Assembly (NCBI GenBank): GCA_016793095.1
Contig: JAEUJQ010000001.1
Coordinates: 62,001 to 126,000, forward strand
Length of the DNA stretch: 64,000 bases
Direction: 5' to 3'
DNA from: Myxococcaceae bacterium
GTDB taxonomy: Bacteria > Myxococcota > Myxococcia > Myxococcales > Myxococcaceae
Of the stretch, positions 51,832-60,616 are shown piece after piece (within the stretch, counting starts at the first letter, position 1; every line of letters begins with the position of its first letter). Made by a program: the position numbers and the translations under genes. The notes beneath the pieces were generated by a model that had not been told where the DNA came from, ran no database searches, and saw only the letters and a list, made by a program, of their open reading frames with translations.

Positions 51832-52194
51832 ATGAAGCGATGGTTCTTCGCCGGGGTTGCCGCTCTCGTCGTCGCTGCGCCGCTCGCGTTCGCCGACAAG
51901 CCCCGCCGCGGCCTCCAGAAGTACGAGGAGGACACGAGCGAGGTGAAGGACCTCAACAAGAAGCCCAGCAAGGTGAAGAGCTGGGTGGAGACTGAAGAGG
52001 CGCCCGACGCGGAGTTCAAGTTCCCCTGGGTGCCACTGGGGGGCGCGCTGCTGTGTTTCCTGCTCGCGGCGCCCTTCGCCTGGAAGCTGTACCAGAACGT
52101 GAACGAAGAGATCGCCTCGACGAAGAGCGAGAAGGACCTCGGGGCGCCCCGCGTCCGCCGGAAGTTGACTGGCGAACGATCCACCGGCGCCTGA
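51832..52194 (+). CDS. Small exported membrane protein, unknown
   Basis: A 120-aa protein with a cleavable signal (KRWFFAGVAALVVAAPLAFA) followed by a charged stretch (KYEEDTSEVKDLNKKPSKVK). One transmembrane helix lies at about residues 68-86 (VPLGGALLCFLLAAPFAWKL), and a basic tail follows. The topology suggests an extracytoplasmic N-terminal region and a cytoplasmic tail. No known domain. Short proteins of this shape are common and poorly known in myxobacteria. ATG at 51832; an in-frame TTG or GTG upstream at 51814 is less likely. Confidence 0.7.
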   Translation: MKRWFFAGVAALVVAAPLAFADKPRRGLQKYEEDTSEVKDLNKKPSKVKSWVETEEAPDAEFKFPWVPLGGALLCFLLAAPFAWKLYQNVNEEIASTKSEKDLGAPRVRRKLTGERSTGA

Positions 52195-52202
52195 GCCCGG
52201 CT

Positions 52203-53240
52203 TCAGCGCGGTGACACCTCGACCGAGTCGCCCTGCAGCGTCACCCTGATCGGCAGGAACGCCTCGAGCACCCGGGCGTGCGTCGTGAGGTGATCGGTGA
52301 TCGCCTGCGCACGAAAGCGCGACGGCCTGGCCGCGCCGAGCAACCCCGCGGCCGCGAGCCCCATCGGCAGCAACACCTGATCGCCAGCGTGCTCGTCCAG
52401 CGCCCCAACGCCACGCAGCCAATCCCGCGCGTCCCTCGCTGCCGAGCGGCCCACCTCCTCGGCCGGCACGCGGCGCTCGCCCAGCGCCGAGAAGCCCGCG
52501 ATCGCGCGTCCGTTCGACTCGGCGAGGACGAGCACCGCGGTCCCCCTGGAGTGAGCGACGGGCAGCGACTCGACGTCGGTCTCGACCGCGAGGCCCAGAT
52601 CGGTGAGCGCGCGCCGCGCGGTCTCGGCCTGGCGATGCGCGATGTCGAGCGGCAGCCCGCCGACCACCGATCGAACGACCAGCCGATCGACGACGGGCCG
52701 GGTGGAGAGCGCCGGGTCCTCACCTCGCGCGACGGGCTCGATCTGCGCCCACAGACGGCCGCCGCCTTCCGGGAAGAAGCCCGCGAGCTCGAGCTCGAGC
52801 CGCACCACGAAGCCCCATCGCCGCACCAGCGGCGCCCACACCCGCGCGACGTAGTCGAAGGAGGGGCTGGCGATGACGTGAGAGCCGCCGGTCAGGGTGA
52901 GCGCGCCACCGCCCGCCAGCGCCAGCGGGTAGACGAGGCAGTGGAGGAGCAGGTTCGTCGAGCCCGCCGTGCCGACGTGAAACCCGAAGGCGCCGGCCTT
53001 CGCCGCCCTGGGCCGGAAGGTGACGGTGTTGCTGCCGATGGACGCTCCCTCGACCTCTGCGTCCGAGAGCCTGGCGGCGCCCTCGACGCAGGTGAGGTGC
53101 TGGGCCTTGAGCCCCGGCGGCCGGCGCTTCGCGCGCACCTTCTCGAGCCGAAAGGGCTGGGCGGTGATGATCGACAGCGACAGCGCCGAGCGCAGCACCT
53201 GGCCGCCACCCTCCCCTTCGCTGCCGTCGAGCACGATCAT
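52203..53240 (-). CDS. rtcA: RNA 3'-terminal phosphate cyclase
   Basis: A 345-aa RtcA, which converts RNA 3'-phosphate ends to 2',3'-cyclic phosphates using ATP. The N-terminus MIVLDGSEGEGGGQVLRSAL is the family signature, followed by RRPPGLKAQHL and the segment FFPEGGGRL. The family's nucleotidylated His is near the C-terminus; ITDHLTTHARV is the matching region. Length agrees with known RtcA (about 340 aa). The ATG at 53240 gives exactly the family N-terminus; the upstream 38-codon extension does not look coding. No RtcB ligase or RtcR regulator lies nearby, so it is not in the classical rtcBA arrangement. Confidence 0.92.
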   Translation of the reverse strand: MIVLDGSEGEGGGQVLRSALSLSIITAQPFRLEKVRAKRRPPGLKAQHLTCVEGAARLSDAEVEGASIGSNTVTFRPRAAKAGAFGFHVGTAGSTNLLLHCLVYPLALAGGGALTLTGGSHVIASPSFDYVARVWAPLVRRWGFVVRLELELAGFFPEGGGRLWAQIEPVARGEDPALSTRPVVDRLVVRSVVGGLPLDIAHRQAETARRALTDLGLAVETDVESLPVAHSRGTAVLVLAESNGRAIAGFSALGERRVPAEEVGRSAARDARDWLRGVGALDEHAGDQVLLPMGLAAAGLLGAARPSRFRAQAITDHLTTHARVLEAFLPIRVTLQGDSVEVSPR

Positions 53241-53278
53241 GCGGCCATCGTCGCAGAGCGCCGCCGACCCTGACGACG

Positions 53279-53312
53279 AAAACGCCCGGGCCCCTCGAGG
53301 GAGCGCCGGGCG
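53279..53312 (-). terminator. Intrinsic terminator of the phaC-phaB unit
   Basis: A 7-bp outer stem (CGCCCGG at 53283-53289 with CCGGGCG at 53306-53312) encloses a CCTCGAGG-type palindrome. Four T residues follow on the minus strand. It starts 25 nt after the reductase stop codon. Confidence 0.65.
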
Positions 53313-53337
53313 CCGTCGCCAGACGATGGAGCGCGCG

Positions 53338-54080
<743 letters not shown>

Positions 54081-54084
<4 letters not shown>

Positions 54085-55061
54085 GCGTTCCTCTCTTTCA
54101 TCCAGGTGATGAGGGCTGGGTACAGCTTGTCCGCGGCCCTGCTTCCCACAACCGCGCCCACGTGGCCACCGGGGACCGAGAGCACGCGGGCCTCGCGCGA
54201 GGTGACCGCGGAGTTGATCGCCGTCGCGGCAGCCGGTGGGCAGATGGTGTCCTTCTCGGCGGCGATGGTGAGCACCGGGCACGTGATCGAGCGCAAGTCG
54301 ACGCGCTTGCCGCCGACGTAGTGCTTGCCCTGTACGAGCAGGTTCCGCTGGTACAGCTCGTCGATGTACGTGGTGTACGCAGCGGCCGGGAAGGCGACGT
54401 TGTCGTTGGCCCAGGCCTCGAGCGCCTCGAAGGACTCGCGGAACGCCGGGTCGAAGGCGCGATCGAGCACGGTGACGAGCTTCGACAGATCCTGCGTGGG
54501 CCGCAGCAGCTTGAAGCCCGACTGCATCTGATGGGGCGCGACGTTGCCGGCCTCGGCGATGGCCTCGGCGTCGAACCACCGCGGATCCGTCATGTGCGCG
54601 AGCAGGCCGGCCTTCGAGAAGTCGATGGGCCCCAGCAGGTTGATGAAGCCCGCGTACCGCTCAGGGTGAAGGGCCGCGTGCACGGAGCACAGCGTCGCCC
54701 CCATGCAGTAGCCGAGCACCGTGAGCTTGTCCTTGCCCGTCTCACGAATGGTGCGGCGCATCATGCGATCGAGGCGCGCCAGCGCGTCCTGCCAGGTGAA
54801 GTACCGGTCGTGATCTTCGGGGGCGCCCCAGTCGAGGCACCAGACGTCGAGGCCGGCGTTGACGAGCGCCTCGACGACGCTCGAGCCCTTGCGCAGGTCG
54901 AGCACGTACCAGCGGTTGATCATCGACGGCACGAGGAAGACGGGCGGCGCGTCGGCGAGCGCGACGTCACCTGCGGGGTGAAACCGGTACAGCTTCGCGG
55001 GGCCGTCTTCGAGGACGGTGCTCCGCGGGGTGGGCATGAGCGAGGTGGGCTGGTTGAGCAT
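54081..55061 (-). CDS. phaC: Class III-like PHA synthase subunit PhaC
   Basis: A 326-aa alpha/beta-hydrolase-fold polymerase. The lipase-box-like GYCMGAT puts the nucleophile at Cys119. The Asp is in AAEKDTICPP and the His in VPGGHVGAVV. The segments FLVPSMINRWYVLDLRKG and LDWGAPEDHDRYFTW are typical of PhaC. The short length fits class III, where PhaC needs a PhaE partner. It polymerises (R)-3-hydroxyacyl-CoA on granules. It lies between the phasin and reductase genes on the same strand and is one of two phaC genes in this locus. Confidence 0.9.
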
Positions 55062-55095
55062 GGGTGGACTCGGGCGCTGCCACGAAGAAGGAAGC

Positions 55096-55129
55096 CGCCG
55101 TGGCCAGCCTGGAGCTTCCGGCCACGGCG
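55096..55129 (-). terminator. Hairpin between phasin and phaC, possible attenuator
   Basis: A perfect 10-bp stem (55096-55105 with 55120-55129) with a 14-nt loop lies 20 nt after the phasin stop, followed on the minus strand by a short pyrimidine-rich tail. It may partly stop transcription, so that the abundant phasin is made in excess of the synthase. Confidence 0.5.
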
Positions 55130-55148
55130 ACGATGCTGCGTCTGCACA

Positions 55149-55424
55149 TCAGCGGACGAAGAGCTCCATGGCCTTCTTCGAGCTCTCGACGGACAGCTTG
55201 CGCGCGCTGGTCGCCAGCTCGTTCATGTAGTTGAACTGGGTCTTCATCAACTCGGCCATCTCGTCGATCTGCGTGTTGCCGTACTCGATCCACTTCGAGT
55301 GGGCCTTGCCCAGCTCGTCGAACATGGTGCTCATGCGCGTGTTCTGATCGTCCATCGCCTTCTTCCACTGCTCGACACCGGGGAGCTGCTGCACCTGCGA
55401 AGCGGTCGACTTGGTCTCAGCCAT
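55149..55424 (-). CDS. Phasin-like PHA granule protein
   Basis: A 91-aa, almost fully helical amphipathic protein (QLPGVEQWKKAMDDQNTRMS, then FDELGKAHSKWIEYGNTQID and FNYMNELATSARKLS). It resembles phasins, which coat PHA granules, and its place between phaR and phaC supports this. Alternatives are a short PhaE-like activator or PhaF-type protein. The ATG at 55424 has a strong AAGGAG seven bases upstream, as expected for a highly made protein, and a good promoter lies just before it. Confidence 0.82.
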   Translation of the reverse strand: MAETKSTASQVQQLPGVEQWKKAMDDQNTRMSTMFDELGKAHSKWIEYGNTQIDEMAELMKTQFNYMNELATSARKLSVESSKKAMELFVR

Positions 55425-55490
55425 GGTTCTTCTCCTTGAAGGGGTTCGTTGCGGCTACCTCTCCGGCCGTCCCTCGACCGGAACCCGCAC

Positions 55491-55518
55491 AGGATACGCA
55501 GCGAACGTGACGCGTCAA
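55491..55518 (-). promoter_or_regulatory. Sigma70-like phasin promoter
   Basis: Minus-strand TTGACG (55513-55518) and TATCCT (55491-55496) are separated by 16 nt. The -10 box lies 66 nt upstream of the phasin ATG. Upstream of it lies the PhaR operator candidate. Confidence 0.65.
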
Positions 55519-55520
55519 GC

Positions 55521-55532
55521 AGAATTTGTTGC
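55521..55532 (-). promoter_or_regulatory. Candidate PhaR operator
   Basis: GCAACAAATTCT on the minus strand matches 11 of 12 positions of the Ralstonia eutropha PhaR site as I recall it (GCAMMAAWTMMD). It ends 2 nt before the -35 box of the phasin promoter, the position reported for one phaP1 site in Ralstonia. Derived by eye, not by footprint. Confidence 0.5.
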
Positions 55533-55548
55533 AGCGCACCATTTCTGG

Positions 55549-56061
55549 CTACCTTCTTCGCTTCTGCAGCGAGGCCTTCAGCTCGTCGAGCTCGCGGCGC
55601 AGGCTCTCGACGTCGGCGGGCGGGGGCTGGGGAGTGGCGGGCCCCTGCGACTGCGCCGACGGCTGCTGCCCGCCCAACCACCCGCTGAAGGGCCCGCTCT
55701 GGCCGAGGAAGGGGTTCAGCGCCAGCAGCGGGTTGAAGGGCATGATGGCCTGGGTCGACTTGCGGGCCTGCAGGTAGAGCTCGAGGGCGCCCTGCACGTA
55801 GCGCCCGAGGAACTCGGCGAGGGCGTCGTCGCCGAGACGAATCAACTGGTGGAGCAGCGGCGCGGGGAACAGCGTGTCGGCGCCCCGACTCTCGATGATG
55901 ATCTGGGTGAGCGTCTCCTGGGTGAGGTCGCGGTTGGTCTTCGCGTCCACCACCCGCACCTCGGCCCCACCCCGGATCTTCCCGGTCAGCTCCTCGAGCG
56001 TGATGTAGCGGCTGGCTTCGGTGTCGTAGAGGCGGCGGTTGCCGTACTTTTTGACGAGCAT
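55549..56061 (-). CDS. phaR: PHA synthesis regulator PhaR
   Basis: A 170-aa regulator. The N-terminal PHB_acc DNA-binding domain has the family hallmark KKYGNRRLYDTEASRYITL (residues 4-22), followed by VVDAKTNRDLTQETLTQII. The second helical region covers about 75-115 (LGDDALAEFLGRYVQGALEL), then a Pro/Gln-rich stretch and a final short coiled coil (SLRRELDELKASLQKRRR). PhaR represses phasin genes until granules form, then binds PHA and releases DNA. It is transcribed with the phasin gene in the same direction but the phasin has its own promoter between them. Confidence 0.93.
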   Translation of the reverse strand: MLVKKYGNRRLYDTEASRYITLEELTGKIRGGAEVRVVDAKTNRDLTQETLTQIIIESRGADTLFPAPLLHQLIRLGDDALAEFLGRYVQGALELYLQARKSTQAIMPFNPLLALNPFLGQSGPFSGWLGGQQPSAQSQGPATPQPPPADVESLRRELDELKASLQKRRR

Positions 56062-56254
56062 GCGTCAGCCATAGCACCCGCCTTGTGCAACGCAACAGCG
56101 GGGCTTGACATGGGCGTCGCAAAGCGTCATTTGAGCCCTCGTATTGCTGCACATGCACATGACGCCAACGACGCCCCGCGACGCCCGACCCTCTCCCGAG
56201 CCCCCGGGTGGATTTCGCGCGGGTGGCGGCGTATTGGCCCGCGCGGAGGCTGGT
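56062..56254. promoter_or_regulatory. Divergent phaR / lipoprotein-operon control region
   Basis: These 193 bp separate phaR (minus) from the plus-strand operon. They contain TGC-rich motifs: TTGTGCAACGCAACAG at 56083-56098 and ATTGCTGCACATGCAC at 56143-56158. Similar TGC/GCA pairs are PhaR targets in some alphaproteobacteria. TTGACA at 56105-56110 is a -35 candidate on the plus strand, with no clear -10. Confidence 0.35.
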
Positions 56255-57259
56255 GTGGTTCGACTTCGACTGGTGGCGCCGCTGATCACGCTGGCCCTTG
56301 CCTGCGGCACGAACCCGCCCATGCCCGACTGCCGTGTCGGGGCCGACTGCGCGAGCGGCGTGTGCTCCCGTGAGGGGAAGTGCGCCCCGGCGGCCGGCGG
56401 TGGCGTCGCGGGTGGCGCTGGCGGGGGAGCGATGACTGGCGGCGGGGTGGCCGGGGGCGTGATGGGCGGCGGCGCGGCCGGCGGCCAGGCTGGCGGCGCG
56501 AGCGGCGGCGGTCAGGCGGGCGGTCAGCCCACGGGCGGGGGCGTCACCTGCCTGCCGAACCACGACGGCACCATCACCCGCGCGGAGGTCGTCACGGCCC
56601 CGGGCCTGCGGGCGACCTTCCGCGTCTCGGAGCAGACCGCCTTCGACACCTCCGGCATCGGCCTCCCGGACGGGGGACGCGCGTGGGACTTCACGCAGGT
56701 GCTCACCGGCGACCTGAACACGCTGGTCGAGACCCAGGCGATCCAGGGCAAGTGGTTCGAGTCGCACTACCCCGACGCCGGCTACGTCGTGCCCCTGGGC
56801 CAGGGCACCGATCTCATCGCGGTCTTCGCGTCGAACCCCGACGGGCTGTACCTTCTGGGCACGGCGTCGCCGACCGACGGGCTGCTCTCGACCCGCCTCA
56901 CCTACACCCCACCCGTGAAGCTCCTGCAGTTCCCGCTGCGGTCGGGTGACACGTGGAGCACCGCCTCGATGGTGACCGGCACCGCGAGCGGCGTCGCCAT
57001 CTTCGGAACGACCGACACCTACACCTCGACCGTGGACCGCGCGGGCGAGGCGAACACGCCCTACGCGCGGTTCCCCGTGCTGCGCGTGCGAACGACGATG
57101 GAGCGGAGCGTGCCGCTCAACCCCTTCGCCAACACGAGCTTCCGGCAGTTCCAGTACGTCACCGAGTGCTTCGGGACGATCGCCGCCGTGCGCTCACGCG
57201 ATCTCGAGACCTCGACCGAGTTCATGACGGCGAAGGAAGTGCGGAGGCTGGCGCCGTGA
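56255..57259 (+). CDS. Lipoprotein of the PHA-locus envelope module (paralogue 1)
   Basis: A 334-aa lipoprotein (VRLRLVAPLITLALAC) with a small Cys cluster (CRVGADCASGVCSREGKC) and a Gly-rich linker of about 60 residues. The folded domain starts at LPNHDGTITRAEVVTAPGL. It shares a pattern with the 278-aa lipoprotein at 59748: an N-DG-I-EV start, GKWF.S.YP with VPL, YTSTVDRAGE and TECFGTIAAVRS at the end. The family is unknown. The GTG at 56255 has GGAGG 6 nt upstream; longer starts lack a signal at the right place. It leads a run of genes overlapping by 4 nt. Confidence 0.82.
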   Translation: MVRLRLVAPLITLALACGTNPPMPDCRVGADCASGVCSREGKCAPAAGGGVAGGAGGGAMTGGGVAGGVMGGGAAGGQAGGASGGGQAGGQPTGGGVTCLPNHDGTITRAEVVTAPGLRATFRVSEQTAFDTSGIGLPDGGRAWDFTQVLTGDLNTLVETQAIQGKWFESHYPDAGYVVPLGQGTDLIAVFASNPDGLYLLGTASPTDGLLSTRLTYTPPVKLLQFPLRSGDTWSTASMVTGTASGVAIFGTTDTYTSTVDRAGEANTPYARFPVLRVRTTMERSVPLNPFANTSFRQFQYVTECFGTIAAVRSRDLETSTEFMTAKEVRRLAP

Positions 57260-58173
57260 CGGGGTTGGCCACCCTCAGCCGGGTCGTGCGCTGGGGGCTG
57301 GCGGCCTCGCTCGTCACCTGCGGGACGGGGTGTCTGTCGCACCACCAGGGCGCGATGAAGGGCGAGCCGATCGAGGCCACCTTCCTCACCATCGAGGGCA
57401 CGCGCGTGCGCTACCTCGACGTGGGCCAGGGCCCGCCGGTGGTGCTGCTCCACGGCTTCGCGTCGGCCATCGAGAACTGGGCCGGCGTCATCCCCGAGCT
57501 CAAGCAGAAGCACCGCGTGTTGGCGCTCGATCTCAAGGGCTTCGGGTGGACCGACCGGCCCGTCGGCGACTACTCGCCCGCGGCCCAGGCGGCGGTGGTG
57601 AAGGCGCTCATGAAGGAGCGCGGCATCGACAAGGCCGCCATCGTCGCCCATTCGTGGGGCAGCTCGGTGGCGCTCGCCTTCGCGCTCGCCTGGCCCGAGG
57701 CCGTCGATCGGATCGCGCTCTACGACGCGTGGGTCTACGAGCAGCAGCTGCCGTCGATGTTCCAGCTCGCGCGCGCGAAGGGCCTGGGCGAGTTCCTCTT
57801 CGCGGCCTTCTACTCCGAGCGAGGCGAGGAGCGGCTCGCGAACGGCTTCTACGACCCCGAGATCATCCCCGAGAAGCTCGTCGAGGACGTCGAGCAGGCG
57901 ATGGAGCGGCCGGGCACCCGGGCGGCGGCGCTCGAGGCCGTGCGGGGCATGCGCTTCTCCGACGTCGAGGCGAAGTACTCGACGATCAGCCACCCCACCC
58001 TCCTCCTCTGGGGCCGCGAGGACATCGTCACGCCCCCGTCGATCGGCGAGCGGCTCGTGCGGCAGCTGCGAAACGCCCGCCTCGTCGTCTACCCCCGCTG
58101 CGGCCATTTCCCGATGATCGAGGCGCTCGCCGAGTCGAACCGCGAGCTGCTGACGTTCCTGGAGGGCCAGTGA
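57256..58173 (+). CDS. Lipoprotein alpha/beta hydrolase
   Basis: A 305-aa hydrolase. Its N-terminus has a lipobox-type sequence (LAASLVTCGTGC), so it is probably membrane-anchored outside the cytoplasm. The fold is clear: oxyanion segment VVLLHGFASAIENW, nucleophile Ser in AHSWGSS (about residue 134), Asp in WGREDIVTPP and His in PRCGHFPMIE. Substrate unknown; an ester such as a PHA oligomer is an attractive guess because of the neighbours, not something the sequence shows. GTG start inside a 4-nt overlap with the preceding lipoprotein and another GTGA overlap with the next gene. Confidence 0.88.
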   Translation: MTGLATLSRVVRWGLAASLVTCGTGCLSHHQGAMKGEPIEATFLTIEGTRVRYLDVGQGPPVVLLHGFASAIENWAGVIPELKQKHRVLALDLKGFGWTDRPVGDYSPAAQAAVVKALMKERGIDKAAIVAHSWGSSVALAFALAWPEAVDRIALYDAWVYEQQLPSMFQLARAKGLGEFLFAAFYSERGEERLANGFYDPEIIPEKLVEDVEQAMERPGTRAAALEAVRGMRFSDVEAKYSTISHPTLLLWGREDIVTPPSIGERLVRQLRNARLVVYPRCGHFPMIEALAESNRELLTFLEGQ

Positions 58174-59738
58174 TCGGCGCCCTCCTCGCGCTCGTCCTCA
58201 CGACCGGCCCGTCGGGCCTCGGCGCGCACGGCGAAGATCTGCTCGTACGCGAGAAGCCCGAGGTGAAGCTGAGCGGGTTCTTCCGGGTGCGCGGCGATCT
58301 GCTGCACAACCTCGACCTCGATCGCGGCACCACGCCATCGGGGCTGCCCCTCTTCGCGGTGCCCCTGTCCGACCCGCTGGGCCAGTCGCTCGCCGTCGCC
58401 GACATGCGCCTGCGCACGGACCTCGCGATCTACGCGCCGTTCGCAGCTGCAGCAGTGAAGGTGCGCGCCGATCTCATCGACGATCTCGTGCTCGGCTCGA
58501 CGCCCGCGCTCTCTCCCGGCACCGGCAACGCCCCGACGCCGGCGGCCTCTCCCGGCCAGCTGCCCGCCTCGCTCTTCCGCATCAAGCGCGCCTACGGCGA
58601 GGTGCTGACGCCGATCGGCTACTTCGCCGCCGGGCGCATGGGTAACCAGTGGGGCCTCGGCATGCTGTCGAACGGCGGGGACTGCCTCGACTGCAACCTC
58701 GGCGACGCCGCCGATCGCCTCGCCTTCGTGACCGCGCTCGCGGGGCACCTGTGGGCCGTGGCCTACGACTTCTCGGCCGTCGGCCCCACGCCCCTGCGCA
58801 AGGACGGCCAGCGTGCCCTCGTGCTCGACAACGCGGTAGACGTGAAGAGCGTCACCTTCGCGTGGATGAACGTTCGCGACGACGTCTCGCGACGCCGGCG
58901 CACGCGGGCCGGAAAGCTGACCCTCGAGTACGGCGCCTTCGTCTCCCACCGCTGGCAGGACTTCGACGCGCCCGAGTCCTACCTGCCGGTCTCCACCGTG
59001 CGTCCCCTCGCGCCGGCCTCCGTCATGCGCCGGGGCTACCGCGCGCTGGCGGCCGATGCGTGGCTCCGCCTCACCGCGCCCTCGTTCCGCGTCGAGCTCG
59101 AGGGGGCGATGCTGTTCGCCGAGTCGGAGCAGGCGTCGCTGCTGCCCGGCGTGCTGCTGCGCGACAAGGTGCAGTCGGCCCAGTTCGGCGCGGCGCTCGA
59201 GACGCAGCTCGGCGCCAACGACGCGCGGTTCGTCGGTGGGCTCAACGCGGGCTACGCGAGCGGCGACCCGGCGCCCGGCTTCGGCGCGTTCCCCCGCGGC
59301 GCCACGCCCGCGGCCACCGGAGAGCTCGACGGCGCGCAGGTGAACGTGCCCCGCGACAACCGCGTCGACAACTTCCGCTTCCACCCCGACTACCGCGTCG
59401 ATCGCATCCTCTGGGCCGAGCTCGTCGGCACGGTCACCGACGCGCTCTACGTGCGCCCGTGGGGGCGGCTGCGGCTGCTCGACTTCTCGAGCACCCAGCT
59501 CAACCTGAAGAGCGCGGCCACCGTGTCCCGCACGATCTTCGCGCCCTCGACGCCGAACAACGACGCCGCCCTCGGCATGGAGCTGTGGGCCGCGCTCACC
59601 TGGGAGTCGAAGGACGGCTTCGACGTGCTCGCCGAGTACGCCGTCCTGTTCCCCTTCGGCGCGTTCAACAACCCCACCCAGGGCCTCACCGCGACGCCCG
59701 CGCAGCTCGGCCGGGTTCGCCTGGCCTGGAAGTTCTGA
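58170..59738 (+). CDS. Outer-membrane beta-barrel-like protein (TIGR04551-like)
   Basis: A 522-aa protein with a signal peptide (GALLALVLTTGPSGLGAHG). The rest has alternating hydrophobic and polar strands typical of porin-like barrels (KLSGFFRVRGDLLHNL, DMRLRTDLAIYAPF, RVELEGAMLFAESE) and ends with RVRLAWKF, a C-terminal aromatic as used by the BAM complex. It resembles TIGR04551 proteins of Myxococcota, whose role is unknown. A CLDCNLG Cys pair lies near residue 175. GTG 58170 overlaps the hydrolase stop by 4 nt and has GGAGG just before it. Confidence 0.82.
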   Translation: MIGALLALVLTTGPSGLGAHGEDLLVREKPEVKLSGFFRVRGDLLHNLDLDRGTTPSGLPLFAVPLSDPLGQSLAVADMRLRTDLAIYAPFAAAAVKVRADLIDDLVLGSTPALSPGTGNAPTPAASPGQLPASLFRIKRAYGEVLTPIGYFAAGRMGNQWGLGMLSNGGDCLDCNLGDAADRLAFVTALAGHLWAVAYDFSAVGPTPLRKDGQRALVLDNAVDVKSVTFAWMNVRDDVSRRRRTRAGKLTLEYGAFVSHRWQDFDAPESYLPVSTVRPLAPASVMRRGYRALAADAWLRLTAPSFRVELEGAMLFAESEQASLLPGVLLRDKVQSAQFGAALETQLGANDARFVGGLNAGYASGDPAPGFGAFPRGATPAATGELDGAQVNVPRDNRVDNFRFHPDYRVDRILWAELVGTVTDALYVRPWGRLRLLDFSSTQLNLKSAATVSRTIFAPSTPNNDAALGMELWAALTWESKDGFDVLAEYAVLFPFGAFNNPTQGLTATPAQLGRVRLAWKF

Positions 59739-59747
59739 GGAGACGAG

Positions 59748-60584
59748 ATGACGACGCGACCCCTCCTCCCCGTGCTCCTCGTCGCCGCCGCCGGGTGCGA
59801 TCCCAACCGCACCGTGCCCGATCGCAACGCGTACGTGCCGCAGACCGTGGCGCCGCTCGAGTGCGTGCCCAACCTCGACGGCAGGATCGAGGCGACCGAG
59901 CTGAAGACGGCCCTCGGGGTGCCGGTGCGGTACCTCGTCAACCCGACCGGCACCCGCCGGCCCGTCGACCTGGCGGGCGTCACGGACGGCGCGGGGCGGC
60001 GGATCTGGCAGCTCTCCACGGACTACGCAGACGATCAGCTGGCCACGATCTCCGCCTCCACCCTCGAGGGCAAGTGGTACCGCGCGAGCTTTCCCAGCGG
60101 GCAGTTCGTCGCGCCGCTCGATCTCGGCGGCGCCATCGAGGCGGTGTACCTCAACGATGGCGCGACGCTGCTGCTGCTCGGCTACGCGTCGAAGGACGAG
60201 GCGCCAGCCGTGGGCAAGACGCTGGTCGTCTACAGCTCGCCGATCGCTGCCCTGCGCTTCCCGGTGACGCCAGGCCAGCAGTGGATCTCGGCGAGCGAGG
60301 TGCGCAACGCGACCGTGCGCGGGCTGCCGTACGCGGGTCGCGACACCTACACGCTGCGCATCGACGCCGCGGGCACGCTCGACCTGCCCGACGTCACCTT
60401 CACCCAGGCGATGCGGCTGCGCACCATGTTGTCCATCGAGCCGGCGGTCGGCGCCTCCGTCATCCGCCGGCAGACCGGCTTCTTCTTCGAGTGCTTCGGC
60501 GAGGTGGCTCGCGCCGTCAGCGCCGACAACGAGGCGAACGACGACTTCACCCAAACCACCGAGCTCAGGCGGCTCGGCTTCTGA
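59748..60584 (+). CDS. Lipoprotein of the PHA-locus envelope module (paralogue 2)
   Basis: A 278-aa lipoprotein (LLPVLLVAAAGC). It lacks the Cys cluster and Gly linker of the 334-aa protein at 56255 but shares the same domain: CVPNLDGRIEATELKTALGV, GKWYRASFP, FVAPLDLGG, YTLRIDAAGTLDLP and FFECFGEVARAVS. The two copies sit on either side of the hydrolase and barrel genes. Strong ribosome site GAGGAG 9 nt before ATG. Function unknown. Confidence 0.85.
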   Translation: MTTRPLLPVLLVAAAGCDPNRTVPDRNAYVPQTVAPLECVPNLDGRIEATELKTALGVPVRYLVNPTGTRRPVDLAGVTDGAGRRIWQLSTDYADDQLATISASTLEGKWYRASFPSGQFVAPLDLGGAIEAVYLNDGATLLLLGYASKDEAPAVGKTLVVYSSPIAALRFPVTPGQQWISASEVRNATVRGLPYAGRDTYTLRIDAAGTLDLPDVTFTQAMRLRTMLSIEPAVGASVIRRQTGFFFECFGEVARAVSADNEANDDFTQTTELRRLGF

Positions 60585-60616
60585 ACGCAGCACCCACCAA
60601 CCACGAGGAGTGACAC

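Noticed and set aside
56105-56133. Complete promoter for the plus-strand lipoprotein operon
   Set aside because: TTGACA is a perfect -35, but no acceptable -10 lies 15-19 nt downstream.
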